A stretch of DNA of 64,000 nt from Dimargaris cristalligena (GCA_027576995.1 JANBQC010000076.1:1-64000); one strand, 5' to 3'; positions 10,246-22,120 are shown, counted from the stretch's first letter. Made by a program: numbers and translations. Notes: generated by a model not told the origin, from the sequence alone.

Positions 10246-11961
10246 TTAGCCCACCCGGATAATACCGGCATTAATGAGTTTGTTAATCTTAGCCGACACC
10301 ATGGGGTTCTTCATATGTTCACGGATGGCCTTGGGGTTGCTCTGCATCTGCTGCAGAATCTCCTGCATAATGGGGTCGGCCATGATCCGCTGGACCTCGG
10401 GATCGGACGCAGCACGGCGCATGGCTTCCTGGCGCGCTTCGGGGGTATCGGCCTGGGTGGTGTTCAGGGCCTGGTAACACTTCATAATCTGCTGGTCGAT
10501 TTCGTGACCGTGCTTGTTTTCCTTGTCCAGGTCCTTGGCCATCTGGCACGTCTCCAGCGCCTGCGTGTAGTCCCGCCGGAAGAACTCAATGTTGGCCTTC
10601 CGGATGTAGGCCTTAACAAAGGTAGGGTCGAGCTCAATGCACTTCTCGCAGTCCTTGTAGGCCTCGGGGAAGGCCAGCAGTTTGGTGTAGCAGGCCGCCC
10701 GGTTGCTGTAGCCGCGGGGGTCCTGGTCGTTGCGCTTAATGGCCTCGGCGTAGTGCTTGATCGCCTCTGTGTATTTGTCTTGCTTATAGAGGGCGTTACC
10801 CAGTTCGCGTTCCTTATCGGCGAGCTCAGGGTTGTGGTAGGCCTGCTTCTCCAGCTCCTTCTTGGTCTTTTCCAGGGCCTTGAGCTTGTTAAGGGTGTCC
10901 GGAATGCGGTGTTCGGTCAATGACTTCTGGTAGTATTTGATGGCATTGTCCAAATCGTCCTTCTTGGCGTAGGCGTTGGCAATCCGGGCAAAGGCCTTGG
11001 CGACCAGTTTGTAGTCGGCCCGGTGGTCACGACCAACTTCGACAGCCTCCTCGCAGGTGGCGATACAGGCGTCGTAGTCGCCCATTTCAAACAGCACAGC
11101 GGCCTTGTTGGTCAGAATGGTGATGTTGGTGCTGTCCAGCTCCCAGGCCTTGGCGTAGTGGGCGAGGGCCTGCTCGAAATCGCGCTTCTTATAGCACTGG
11201 TTGCCGAGGTCCTTCTCGGCCAGGGCCTCCTCCTTTTGGCGGTCCTCATCGGATAGCTCCATGGGTTCGGGTTCGCGGGTGGGCTCCGCAGGGGGAGTGG
11301 CGGCCCGGGTGTAGCGGGGGGGTGGGGGCGAGGTATCCATGGCCGAGGGCGTAGCGTCGTTCTCGGCGTCGCCGTTGCCGGACACCTGGAGACCCATGAG
11401 GCCCATCATAAGGTTCATGATACGGGGGTCCTGCATGTGCTGGTTGAGCACGCTAGGGTCATTCTGGATGGCCTGCACCTTGGCCATAAAGTCGGGCTGG
11501 GCCAGGTAAGGGGCCAGTTGGGGGTTACGAGAGATTTTGCCCACCAGGTCGCCGGCGAAAATATCGTGGATGCCGCGGACGGCGTCGGGGTGTTCCCGCT
11601 TCAGGATAACCCGCTCGGCATCATCCAGACCCTTCTTGAGCAGGGTGTTGTTCGGGTCGATGGCCAGGCCCTCGTTGAAGGTGGTGCGGGCGTCCTCGAG
11701 ACGGTCCAGGCCGAACAGGGCGGCCCCCTTGCGGCTATAGCCCTTGGCCCAGTCGGGCTTGAGCTGGATGGTCTTCTCGGCGTCGGTCAGGGCATCGGCG
11801 TACTGCTTGGTCGAGGCGTAGGCGGCGGAGCGGTTCGAGTAGAGGACATGGTTTTCTGGGGCAAGCTCGATGGCCTTGGTGAAGGTATCGATGGCCTCGG
11901 CGAACTGGCCGCTGCTGAACTGCTGGTTGCCGATTTGTTTAAGTTCGTCAGCCGTGGACAT
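10246..11961 (-). CDS. STI1: Hsp70-Hsp90 organising co-chaperone Sti1/Hop
   Basis: Single-exon gene for a 571-residue tetratricopeptide co-chaperone that holds Hsp70 and Hsp90 together in the cytosol. The order is the complete Hop layout. TPR1 is at about 3-105 (ELKQIGNQQFSSGQFAEAID opens the first repeat). The DP1 helices follow (NPQLAPYLAQPDFMAKVQAI and NDPSVLNQHMQDPRIM). A Pro/Glu linker (SPPPPRYTRAATPPAEPTRE) comes next, then TPR2A (EKDLGNQCYKKRDFEQAL), TPR2B (ERELGNALYKQDKYTEAIKH, with the basic NRAACYTKL and YIRKANIEF clamp helices) and a C-terminal DP2 (DPEVQRIMADPIMQEILQQM through KINKLINAGII). The start is the ATG at 11961, which sits directly before the first TPR; the 58 upstream codons in frame are leader sequence. 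Length matches the family (about 540-590). Confidence 0.97.
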   Translation of the reverse strand: MSTADELKQIGNQQFSSGQFAEAIDTFTKAIELAPENHVLYSNRSAAYASTKQYADALTDAEKTIQLKPDWAKGYSRKGAALFGLDRLEDARTTFNEGLAIDPNNTLLKKGLDDAERVILKREHPDAVRGIHDIFAGDLVGKISRNPQLAPYLAQPDFMAKVQAIQNDPSVLNQHMQDPRIMNLMMGLMGLQVSGNGDAENDATPSAMDTSPPPPRYTRAATPPAEPTREPEPMELSDEDRQKEEALAEKDLGNQCYKKRDFEQALAHYAKAWELDSTNITILTNKAAVLFEMGDYDACIATCEEAVEVGRDHRADYKLVAKAFARIANAYAKKDDLDNAIKYYQKSLTEHRIPDTLNKLKALEKTKKELEKQAYHNPELADKERELGNALYKQDKYTEAIKHYAEAIKRNDQDPRGYSNRAACYTKLLAFPEAYKDCEKCIELDPTFVKAYIRKANIEFFRRDYTQALETCQMAKDLDKENKHGHEIDQQIMKCYQALNTTQADTPEARQEAMRRAASDPEVQRIMADPIMQEILQQMQSNPKAIREHMKNPMVSAKINKLINAGIIRVG

Positions 11962-13761
11962 GGCGCTGTGTGGGATGAAGTGACTAGGAAAGGCTCCAAC
12001 GGTGGTTTGGGGAACGGGTGCAGAAAAACGGTAGATGCGCGAAATGCAATGGGATCGGGAAGGAAAGCTTAAATAAGAGAGTGAGAGATAGCGGGGGAGA
12101 GGTAAAGGAGAGGGAAATAGTAACAACAAGGTCAATGTGTCTGACCAGGTCGCTCGAGAATATTATGGAAGGCGCTAGACCAAAGCCATTCACACCCTTT
12201 CCCCCCACTCTATATGTCTGCGCCATGGAAAAAAAGGCCGCCCCGGCCACTTACATGACAGGCCGCCCGGTGGTTGGCTGTGAAAGCCTATAAGGTGTGT
12301 GGCTCTGGAAATTTCGGCGGGTCCCCGCGCCCCTTTCCCCCTTTCCACACAATACATAGGTAGGTAATATGGACACGCCCACGATACGCTATTAACAGAC
12401 GAGAGACCCCACAGTATACCTGGGGTTCTAATTCCCCTAACCATCCTCCGGCTATTGTCTGTTCTCCAGCTCCTCTCACTCAGGCATATACCATCACTGC
12501 ACATGCTGGGTAGTCATTAAATGGATACACTCACACAAGCAGAGGTACCTCCTCCTAGCAGCTTGGGCTATGTATGGCCTGCGATTCGGCTAGTCCCTTT
12601 ATCCCCCCGCAACATATCGAGCTATCGAGTTGTCGGGTCTTGTTCATGGGAAGCGACCATCCCCACGGGTTACCTTCGGGAGTAGGGCAGTTAGCCCCAG
12701 ATAGGATGGACAAGTCCCTCCTCGGTTCCACTCAATTATCTTTGGCCGTATATGAATTAGTCAGGTGATGCCACCTTACAGATCACAACCACTTCCACAG
12801 GTGGCCGACTGCTCCCCATTAAAATATACATGAATCGATAAATCTAGATTAACAGGTAAACACGGTCTATTATTGACTCCATTAGCGTTACATAGAATGA
12901 ATGGGTAGGCATACAAGGCACGAGTGCCTGGGGAACTTGATCGGGCAGTAAGTTCGACGGCCGGTTCCGATACCCCCCGTAAATATACGGTAGAAGTACC
13001 GATGCAGCCTAAACTGAAGGGGGTTTACCAGGCTTCCCGCAAATGAGTGAAATCGAAAACCATGGAGTTCTTATGCATGGCAAGTGGCGTAACTTATCTT
13101 TTTGAAAATAAAAAAAAGTGTAGGAGAGAGTACTCAACAAATTCAGGGAGAATGCGGTAAATCAGACCCGCACTCGCCGCCGGAAAACTATTTATAATAT
13201 AAAAAAATAACGGTAATATATACTGCTACAGTTGGCCAGGTGAAACGAAATTAGTAAAGTAAGAAAAAGAGGATGGCGATGATAGAAATGGTGATGCAAA
13301 GTACTTGGACGGTGGTGAGGGGACTCTCACGAGTGGGGCGCGAAGAGGGAATAGTCCGCGGCGGGAGGGCCGAAGCAATCGTACCAGGGTAAGCCGGAGG
13401 GGGATATGGCATTAAAGAAATAATCATTATCATTACCCATGTCCACAAGACCTCAGATGCAATAGGAGAAAGGCATAGTGAAATCTTAAATACCCCTTCC
13501 AGTAGGTGTGGCAAAGAACAGAACAATGTATTATCGGGGGGACCAATGGCCAAGAGAAGTCCTGTCAAAACCAACAACAGCTGAAGGAAATCAAAGTAAA
13601 TAAAAAAAGGTATATATAAATATATATATATATATATGTAAATATAAGGAGAGGGGGAGAATACGTCGGGGTCAAGAATGTGGGCGTAGATGAAAGGTAT
13701 ACAGGGTCTAGGCGGACGGTCCACCCCCCCTCCCCACTTGCGTTTAGCGATCGCCAGGGTC
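11962..13761. other. STI1 promoter and STI1-CNOT9 spacer
   Basis: The first few hundred bases form the STI1 leader and promoter, with Ser/Leu-rich, pyrimidine-rich sequence on the coding strand. The remainder runs to the 3' end of the CNOT9 gene and includes a (TA)n tract at about 13617-13636. No gene is supported. The 176-codon minus-strand frame at 13251-13781 overlaps the CNOT9 3' end, includes the (TA)n tract, and has no recognisable domain. Confidence 0.5.
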
Positions 13762-15033
13762 CTATTGAGGGCCCCCCACATTGTCGGAGAGCTTCAGCAG
13801 CAGCTGGCCAAAATAGCGTTTAATGGTAGGATCGTCGGAAACCGAAAAGAACGTGGCGTTACGAAGGGGCTCGGGCAGGTGCTGACGAAGCTCGTCACGG
13901 GCCCGGGCATCGTCGGCCAGGCGCAGGTAGCACCGAACAATGATTTTGAGCAGACGCGGGGAGGTAGAGTCGACGAGCTGCTCAATCATGTTGTTCAGAA
14001 CCAGCTGGACAATATAAAACCGGTGGGGGTGGTCGGTCATGAACATAAGCCCGCCGTCGTCGCTCAGGATCTTGTGGAAGATAAACGTGGCCACGACTTT
14101 GCAGAGTTCACTGCCGATTTCCATAATCTTGAGGCACAGGGGAAGAAATTCGGTTTGCAGGAAAAAATGGATAATTTCGGGGCTGTCGTTCTTGACAATG
14201 GCCCCAATGACCCCCAGGCTGGTCAGGCGGAGGTTGTCGTAGGGCTTGGACTTGCTGGTGGTGCTGAGGAACGGGTACAGGAACTGGGGAAAGTTGGCGT
14301 GAATAAGCAGGTGGCGGGTCTTGGGATGGGCGGCGACCAGTTGGAGGAGGGCCAGGGCGTTACACACCCGGTTGGAGGCCTGGACTGAGAGAGAGGCCGA
14401 GTGCAGCAATGGGTAAACGGTCACGATTTCCTGTAGAATAATGGCCATCACCCCGTAGGAATTCCACAGGACCAGGGCCAGATCTTCAAACTGGTCCCGC
14501 TTCTTACTCAGCTCCGACAGGGCCTGTTCACGGCTGGGAGGATTGTACAGTTCCAGCACGAGTTGGTAGATCTCGTCGCCCGTAGTGGCCGGCGAGGAAA
14601 CATTGGAGCCCAGCGGATTGGGGGTGGAGCGCTGGGAGCCGGAACCGAAGCTGGAGTTGGCGGCCGGGCCCAGCGGATGGGCATTGCTATTGCCTAAAGG
14701 GTGCCCACCGTGCATGGTAGCCGGGCCAGACCCATGGTGTCCCGTGCCGCCGGGGGCGGGGGAAGTCAACAGGTAGTGCAGATTAGAGGCCTCGACATGG
14801 TTCAACCCCGAATTGGCCGTGTGGGCGGGGTTGGCCAGGCTTCCCGACGCAGGGTGACTACTGGCACTGGTAGACGCCCCCAGCAGACTGCTGAGATTGG
14901 AACCGAGATTCTGGGCGGGGGACGCATAGGTGGGGGTGCCGCGGCCGATGCCACTGGCGCCGCTGAGGGCATTAAGGCCTCCAGCGAACGGCCCGGTCCC
15001 GAGCGGACCGGGATTGGAATTGGGGGGCTGCAT
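13762..15033 (-). CDS. CAF40: CCR4-NOT complex subunit 9 (CNOT9/Rcd1/Caf40)
   Basis: Single-exon gene for a 423-residue protein. Roughly the first 150 residues are a low-complexity Gly/Ser/Asn/Pro extension. The rest is the armadillo-like RCD1 domain, starting near DEIYQLVLELYNPPSREQAL and containing FEDLALVLWNSYGVMAIILQ, TRHLLIHANFPQFLYPFLST, SPEIIHFFLQTEFLPLCLKI and ILSDDGGLMFMT, close to the family consensus. CNOT9 is a core part of the CCR4-NOT deadenylase complex and docks proteins that recruit the complex to mRNAs. The ATG at 15033 was chosen because upstream in-frame sequence is leader with a (GA)n tract. It is transcribed divergently from a CCR4-like nuclease across a 573-bp gap. Confidence 0.96.
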   Translation of the reverse strand: MQPPNSNPGPLGTGPFAGGLNALSGASGIGRGTPTYASPAQNLGSNLSSLLGASTSASSHPASGSLANPAHTANSGLNHVEASNLHYLLTSPAPGGTGHHGSGPATMHGGHPLGNSNAHPLGPAANSSFGSGSQRSTPNPLGSNVSSPATTGDEIYQLVLELYNPPSREQALSELSKKRDQFEDLALVLWNSYGVMAIILQEIVTVYPLLHSASLSVQASNRVCNALALLQLVAAHPKTRHLLIHANFPQFLYPFLSTTSKSKPYDNLRLTSLGVIGAIVKNDSPEIIHFFLQTEFLPLCLKIMEIGSELCKVVATFIFHKILSDDGGLMFMTDHPHRFYIVQLVLNNMIEQLVDSTSPRLLKIIVRCYLRLADDARARDELRQHLPEPLRNATFFSVSDDPTIKRYFGQLLLKLSDNVGGPQ

Positions 15034-15606
15034 AGATGGGTTCAAGTGGAAGATGGGTGTAATAAAGCGCAAGACGGGGGAGAGAAATGAAAGGGGCAAT
15101 GACGCCAAAACACACTGTATAAGATAAGGAGTGGAACACGGAAGGTGGAGGGAATGCAGAATAGGAAAGGTTAGAGAAGTGTGTGGGGGGGATAGAGGGT
15201 GGGCTTGCTCTAGATGGTGGTGGGTAGTGTTCCGCCGCCCTTCACCACTATCTGTCCTCTGGGTGCGAGCGAGAGTACCTTCCATTAGTGGAAGGAGACT
15301 TCTCTCTCTCTCTCTCTCTCTCTCAGCTGTTCCTCTCCCCCCTCGACTACTGGGCCCGTATGGCAGCCCCTTTCCCCCGCTTCTTAGGGTCAGGTGACCT
15401 AATCTACGGCAGAGCATCCCAGCTACTCCATAAATGCGTTCCCAAGTTGATTTACCTGCCTCTTTTTTACTAGCTGGGCAGGGCCAATTGAGCCTTTCAA
15501 TCGGGAAGCCCAGATAGTTAAGAGAATACTGCAAGGGCTCCCGTTCGACAGTACGCTTATCCCTACTAAAACTTATTTTTCGAATTCGACGAGTTGGCTA
15601 GTTTAA
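15034..15606. promoter_or_regulatory. Divergent promoter between CNOT9 and the CCR4-like nuclease
   Basis: The two start codons point away from each other across 573 bp, so both promoters must fit here. A 24-bp (TC)n tract lies at 15301-15324, about midway between the two start codons. No clear TATA box was identified for either direction. Shared control is an inference from the layout. Confidence 0.5.
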
Positions 15607-17220
15607 ATGGCCCAAGCCGAAACCAAAGCCGCTGGCGCTATCGGCGGATTCGCCAGCCGCCGCTTCCACCCAGCGGACTCCCAAGAACCCGAGGGGTCCT
15701 CCGCGGCGGTCACATTCACCCTCATGACCTACAATGTAAGCCCGCCCCCTTCTAAATAGCCGCCCCGCCACCCACTTCCTTCCCGAACGGTTCAGCTTCG
15801 TCAATTGAACACCCCTCCCCCCGAGAAATAGGACTAAATTAGCAAATATACGCAACCCCTATCCCATGCTTTAATATTTTACCCCTTCTAGGTCTTGGCC
15901 CCGTCCTTGGCCCCGCCCGAGCGCTTCCCGGCCAGTCCCGTCGAATCCCTTGATCCCGGCACCCGCAGGCGATTAGTTCTGGAAGAAATCGCCCATTTCC
16001 GTCCCAGTATCCTATGCCTCCAGGAAGTTGAAGACCTTGGTCGACGATGGTCCCCGCGACTGCGCCAGTTAGGCTACCATGCCGAATCGTTTAAACCCCG
16101 GCGCAAGTCCCACGGTTGCTGTATCGCTTGGCAAACCGCCGAGTGGAAATTAAGGCGGTCCCAAATCATTTCGCTCACCCCCAACGAGCACTTCCCTAGT
16201 CTAAGCGGTTGGTGCAGAGCCCAAGGTCTGCCCTACCCTAGCAAAGAATACCACTACTTGAAATCGCAGCATGGGATTAACCAGCGATTGCAACAGTCCT
16301 GGCGGTTTCGGGGCTCTAGCAGTGCCGCCTTGGCCATCCTGGAGTCTAAATCTGCTCGGTCCGCCCTACAGTCTCACGACGATCAACTCCTGGCCTCCTA
16401 TTTTTCGGGCATGACCATTGATGGCGCGCCTGGGGATTCGCAGGATACTTCGTCGTCACCAGTCAAGGGGCTCCAATGGGCCGCCGAACCACCTCCCCGG
16501 GGGATAGTCGTCGCCACTTGTCATCTCCACTGGGACCCTGCCGAGCCATTCGTTCGCCTACTCCAGCTGATCACGATATTCGATGAAATCCGTCGAGCCA
16601 ACCGCAAGTTACACTATCCGGTGATTCTGGCCGGCGATTTTAATACCGTTCCAGATAGCCCGCTGTATCGACTCTTCACCAGCCGCATTACTGGGGAACA
16701 GCCCCTGTCTCCCGACGACTTGGATCAGTTGGTGAAGGCCATGCACAAATTCGCCTTGTCCCAACTCAACCTTACGATGAAGCAGGCTATAGACCTGAAC
16801 GAGTCCCCCTTCCCATTCATCCCCCTGCCCCGCCAGAAGGCCTATGTTCAGAGCCAGATCGACAAGCTGGTCCTCCCTGGCCAGCTGTATAGTGCCTATG
16901 CGATCGGGTCTTCTAGTTCAACCGGCCTTACATCGGAACCCCAATTCACCACCTACTGTGACTTTGTCGGTACGTTGGACTATATCATGTTTACCGGGGC
17001 ACCCCAATCAACGGACCAATCCGCCGATTCTCAAGGCAAGACCGAGAGTGCGGCTCACCAGGAGGACGATCCTCCGGGATGGTTGAGCTGCCTTATGCAA
17101 CGGATATTAAATCTACCACCGGCTGAGCAAGTCAAACCGGGAATCCCTAGTGCACTCTATCCAAGTGACCATCTTAGTCTAATGGCCGAGTTCTCGATAC
17201 GCTACACCAGTGGTGTTTAA
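15607..17220 (+). CDS. CCR4/Angel/Ngl-like exonuclease (endonuclease-exonuclease-phosphatase fold)
   Basis: Two exons (15607-15735, 15892-17220) encode 485 residues. The GTAAGC...TTCTAG intron falls exactly inside the first family motif, giving FTLMTYN/VLAPSLA. Catalytic motifs visible: Asn43 in TYN, Glu88 in LCLQEVE, HLHWDP in strand-loop 4, Asp292 and Asn294 in LAGDFNTVPDSP, GTLDYIMF, and Ser-Asp-His470 in YPSDHLSLMAEF. All expected Mg2+ and active-site residues are present. There is no leucine-rich repeat N-terminus, so it is closer to Angel/Ngl proteins than to Ccr4 itself. The likely reaction is 3'-5' removal of poly(A) or other RNA 3' ends. An AATAAA lies at 17327. Exact orthology within the family is uncertain. 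Confidence 0.93.
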
Positions 17221-18219
17221 TTAAATGAAAGTAGGAAGTATTATTTTATATGAATATAAATATAGATTTGGATTTGGATTGTATTGTATTATGCAGTCTA
17301 GGTTCGGTCGATTATATAGATGTAAAAATAAAAGCAGCTGATATGGTGAATCGCCCGGCTTAGCCTCATCTGGCCATTTGGTCCTTATTTAGTGGGCGGG
17401 TTATCCACCCTCATCCACATTCAGAATTGACTGCGTCCTGGTGTTACCGTCTTATTGGTAAGGTACATACCGGGGGTTCTCACTTTGGTTATTTGTGGCT
17501 TAATTTACTAGTAACCGCTTTCTTCTATCTGCAAACAAGGGCATTGCTGTAGTATATATTTACATGTACCAATTGCTGGTAGCCAGGCAATCTCGAAAAT
17601 ATTGGGGTTGTGTAGTCGGGCTGGACATACGTCTATTAAGCGGTACTAGCCCCGCCATGGGCCTGCTTTGCAAAAGTGTGCTGCGCAAACGAATGGCCAT
17701 TGCGATGCCCTAATCGGATCGGGAAGTGGGGGTAGTCCGACAACAACAGGGTCGGTTAACCCTGATAAACAGGGTGATTTTCCTATGCTATTATACGACT
17801 TATGGATCTAGATAGTAGTTCTCTACCAATGCAGGGGAGAAGAGGGCACCTGGCTGACTGGGTCACGACGGCCCGAGCTGGAACTGTAGCACTGCGTGTC
17901 ACGGCAAGAGATAAAGCCCCACACGCCACTTGTGCAACTCCGGGTCAGATGCCAGTGACTACTACTGCTATTGCCAGTTGATAGGGCGTACCCTGGGCCA
18001 TCGGTGACCCTATTGCCCCGTGTTTCAATTAGGGACTCTTCCAAGAATTCCTCTTTTAGTGTAATATGAACTGTTCCGAAACATTACTGGCCAATCTCCC
18101 GAGGATAATCCATTGGCAGTCGTCTTATATCCCCTTTAGATATTCAAATGATAAGTAATAGTTGAATATCCTTCTTCCTTGACTCGTATGTAGAGAGCCT
18201 AGGCGTCGTTACATCTCTC
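17221..18219. other. Spacer, 3' flank of nuclease gene
   Basis: It contains the polyadenylation-like AATAAA at 17327-17332 and otherwise no supported gene. Confidence 0.5.
17327..17332 (+). terminator. Polyadenylation-like signal after the CCR4-like gene
   Basis: AATAAA about 107 bp after the stop codon, in AT-rich sequence. This is a consensus match only. Confidence 0.4.
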
Positions 18220-18226
18220 TATAAAT
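18220..18226 (+). promoter_or_regulatory. TATA-box candidate for the DUF202 gene
   Basis: TATAAAT about 180 bp upstream of the first usable ATG (18402). It is followed by a pyrimidine- and A-rich leader that contains a one-codon upstream frame (ATG TAA at 18305). Confidence 0.4.
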
Positions 18227-18401
18227 TTAATTTGCTGGCTTTTTACTTTTCTTAGTTTAACTTGTATCTGTTGTGCACACCAACTTCACCCGAACCGCCT
18301 GTTCATGTAAATTGTTTTATTTCCCCGAATTCCCCCACCCGCTTCTCCCGCCCACCAAACATCTTTCCAGTCACATACTCCTCCAACTACCCAAACCATC
18401 T

Positions 18402-19049
18402 ATGCTCAATATCCCCTGGCCCAGTTTCGCCCTCGAATTGCCCAACCAGGGCAGTGTCGCTCGCGACCACTTAGGTAAATGCCCTCTTCGAAAGCTAGGC
18501 AAACTTACATTTACTGGACTTTAGGCCTGGACTGTCCAGATTTTGGAGGCCGAGCCCACGCAGTCGACCATTGCATTGGAATCTCTTTCGGAATGCGAAT
18601 CTAACCAACCGGTGCCAACACCAGATGTCCCCCCATTTCCCCATTGCCACCACACACCAGCCAATGAGCGTACATTCCTTGCTTGGCTTCGCACCAGTAC
18701 TGCCCTCATCACCGTCGGGGTAGCCATCACCCAGCTGTTTCAGATTCGCAGCCTGGTCACGGACGAACCCGAGGAGAAACTTGTCGTGAAACTAAACAAC
18801 CCCGGCAACCACGAGGACCCGAAATTCAACGACTTTGTGGTCGGGCGCGCCATGGGGTTGGCGTTCATTGTGCTGTCCATAGCGGTACTGGGCATTGGCA
18901 CCTTGCGCTACTTCAAGACCCAGCGGTTAATGACACGTGGGGTATTTTCGGCGTCGCGCGGTACCATTCTCTTCTGTTCTTTGACTGCGGTGGCATTGTT
19001 CATTTGTCTTTTGGCTATTATTATGCGAAAAGCGCTGGGCGATGACTAA
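18402..19049 (+). CDS. DUF202 (YidH-type) small membrane protein, 5' end unresolved
   Basis: The supported part is 18525-19049. It carries the DUF202 signature ANERTFLAWLRTSTALITVG and three predicted membrane helices: about FLAWLRTSTALITVGVAI, then GLAFIVLSIAVLGIGTLRYF, then GTILFCSLTAVALFICLLAI. DUF202 domains occur in small fungal membrane proteins and in the vacuolar polyphosphate-polymerase membrane subunits (VTC); function here is unknown. The start is a problem. The nearest upstream ATG (18402) is in the same frame, but TAG at 18522 interrupts. The good donor GGTAAAT at 18475 leaves phase 1, while the acceptors at 18524, 18539, 18548 and 18554 all need phase 0. Either a different donor, another first exon or a sequence error explains this. 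AATAAA at 19072 closes the gene. Confidence 0.8.
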
Positions 19050-19071
19050 CAGGGGGAGGGCACTATGTCTT

Positions 19072-19077
19072 AATAAA
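19072..19077 (+). terminator. Polyadenylation-like signal after the DUF202 gene
   Basis: AATAAA 23 bp downstream of the stop codon. Consensus match only. Confidence 0.45.
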
Positions 19078-21982
19078 CAGCCTGGTTTTCAAATAGATGT
19101 GTAGGTGCCCTTTGTCAATTAGTTAATATACATGTTTTCGCTTTATTATGCCTATGTGCGTTTCTGTGCCGCCTAATTCAGCAGGGTTCTATATTCAGAA
19201 CTTGTACAGTAATTTTGATTTAGAGGGCCTGATCCAAACATACCTTTTAAGTCAAACTGTATTTAGCCGGCCGTGGTCTTCTCCGGGGGGTATTTTAGCT
19301 CGATATTAAAGGGTTGGCCCTTATAGACAGAGGCCATTGCATGGCCGTCAGGTGGAATGAACCTTTAAATTCGATGCTGAATTAAAGGTACTATCCCATT
19401 ATTGACACCTCCCAGTAAACCAGTAAACTAGCCACCTGAGCTTCCTATTTACCAAGCCTCTGCCGCATAGTTATTGCTCGATTCTGTTATATTTATCCGC
19501 AAAATCTCAGTCGCCAAACATCGGCCAAGAGTGTAATACTCATGGGTCTAGAGGTATGCCCTTCCATTCGCTAAGACAGGGGCCTCGGAGTGCCATTTCA
19601 AATACCTTTTGTAGACCCAAGCCTACTGAGTTTGCCGCTCACTTTGTTAAGTCGGATTCTTCCCCAATTACCTCATAGTGCAGTGCCCGCCGCTGCTTTC
19701 TAGCCTGCTGATCATCATATTCGGCGGGTTCGCCCCCTCCTATTTTTGAGGTTTGTTCCACCACCTATGTTAGAAGCCTATGGCGGGCATGATGCTCCAC
19801 GAGAGGCATGCATATTAATAGATACTCCCACATGGAACAAAAAAAGGATGCCCCAGTTGCCCATTTCCAGCCCAAATCTTACGAGCTCTATGCTCCTCTC
19901 ACACTCAAGTGATACGCACGTACCACATCTCCAGCCGAGCCATCCCATTTTGTTGCTAGACTGACCCTGCCTCGGCATAGGCATTGGTCATCATTGATGT
20001 TAATTAGTTCTGTTGAGGAGTTCGCTATACTCTTATCTTTCCAGATCAGCGGGATGTCGTACTGGAGTTGGCATGGACCATTCGTCAAATCAGCGCTACA
20101 TTTACTTCAGAGCAACCCAGCCCATAAGGCTCATTAGTCTGCCGCGACTGGCGGGATCCTAAGGGGTTTCCCATGAATTACTCTTCATCACTCTTTAGTG
20201 CAACGGGGACATGCGCAGATAAATCTCAAACGAGCGCATAAGCGTAGAGGCTGGATCGATTATTGGACCAACCGATGAGTAGTCCTAGCTACGCCGTGCC
20301 CATTTTGAATTGGCATCGATACGCAAACTATTCTAGACCGTCCATCTAGGAGCTGTCCCTTGCTATATGAAGGTCATGCCATTATGGTGAATAAGAAGCG
20401 ACGCGTTTGACATGAAGGGTGCGTTAACCTCACGCTGTCAAAAGATTGTAACACCTATGATTTGGTCCACACGCACTGTCGTTTGATGAATGACCCCACA
20501 TGTAAAGACCAAGGAGGGTCTATTTTTAGGACGCTCCCCGGTGGCAATGCATACGGTTGTCCAACCTGCTGAATTGGGGTCTAAAAGGCTAATGTCACTC
20601 ATAAATGAATCAGCAAGGGGTAAATTCAGCCCAGCTGTCAAATACCAGACTTTTATTACTGAGTGTGAGGATTTATAGGCCAGGCAACCATTTCCGCCAT
20701 TTATTCACTTAACTAAAATCAAAATCTAACGCGGTCAAAGTAAACTGGCCCCGTTTATTATAAGTTCGGGATAGCTACAGGTCCAGTTTTTTCAACAACA
20801 GCCGGTAGTTCGACTTTCTAATATCAAAATACTCCTGGGCTGGGTCGTGCATTTAAATTCAGCCCGGTAAGATAAAGAGAGATTGGCCTATTATAGGCAC
20901 TTTACCCCAACGGCCCATGGTAGGCTCACCAACGGTGACATACTTCCTTCCCCTTCCCTTCGAGCGCATAGCCGATAACTATTGCATGCATTAGCACCTG
21001 AAGCACCCCATTCGGCAATGCGCTAGGGAGAACGCATGGTGGACTGAGGTGACACAGGTCCATTTGATTTTGGATTATCAGCTAAATCGGTTGGCCAATA
21101 TGGCGTCGATTCTAAACTGGCAGCTTTAATCGATGCTTCAAAAACAATAACTGATGCATAATCCCACGGGTTACATTCTGAATCGTTCAGTTTGCCGCTT
21201 AAGCCAACTTGGGCTTTTCTACTGGTCGATTTTCAATGTGTTTGTCCCAATTTGGCAAACACGCGCACCTCTCGTTGCCTGAAACCCTCTGAAGGAAAAG
21301 CAATCGTGGCGCTTTTACTTTCACTACCGGATCTGTCCTGAGCCTTTTACTTTAGCCGGAGTATATAGCGTGCTAGCCTTCATGGGATTAGCGATGTATG
21401 AGATATCCCGTACCGTCGCACGCAGAATGTAGTCGAAGGGGCTAGGGTACTAATCATAAAGGCACATGTCGTATGCTTACTGAGGTTTCTTGGGAAAAGT
21501 GTGCAAAAGCGCGGTACGAGAGCCGCACGATTTTCTTAAAGGGATATTCCAAAAGCCTTGGTATGGGCCATTGTATTATCAATTCTAACGAAATATAGAT
21601 GCAAAAAATAACAGCAATGGGCATGTCTTATCCGACCCCTACCTGGTGGTGAGGGTGCGGCTAGTATTTGAATGCAAATTCCAGTGGACTTTTATGGCTC
21701 GAAGCAACCTTAGTATCATCCAAGAATCTCCACAATCCACATACTAGCAATAATATCGAGCATATAACTAAATACGTACGTTAGTGACCCGGATGTAGAC
21801 TCCCGTATCAACTGAATGAGCCCCAGATTCCTGATTTGTTCCAGTCAATGGCACCTTTGTAGTGGGTCAAGGCTAGGTAGATGTGCAAACTGCCCCTGTT
21901 ACAAAATGTGAGTCTGGTGGATGAGATATTCCCTGACTTTGATACCTACAGTATTTCAGTTGGAAGCACAACCTAATCCATA

Positions 21983-22120
21983 TGGGAGAGGTTCAACCAA
22001 GCTGTGCAACGAAAAATCCGTTGGATGAAGTGAATATCACTGGTTAAAAATAAACATCCCGTATATTATCCTATACATGTATCATTTAAAACCTTATACA
22101 GCTGGGCCGCATTTCACCCA
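21983..22120 (+). mobile_element. 138-bp MITE copy E, flanked by TA
   Basis: The left end starts TGGGAGAGGTTCAACCAAGC and the right end closes with GCATTTCACCCA. TA is present at 21981-21982 and 22121-22122. The length is again exactly 138 bp. Confidence 0.87.
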
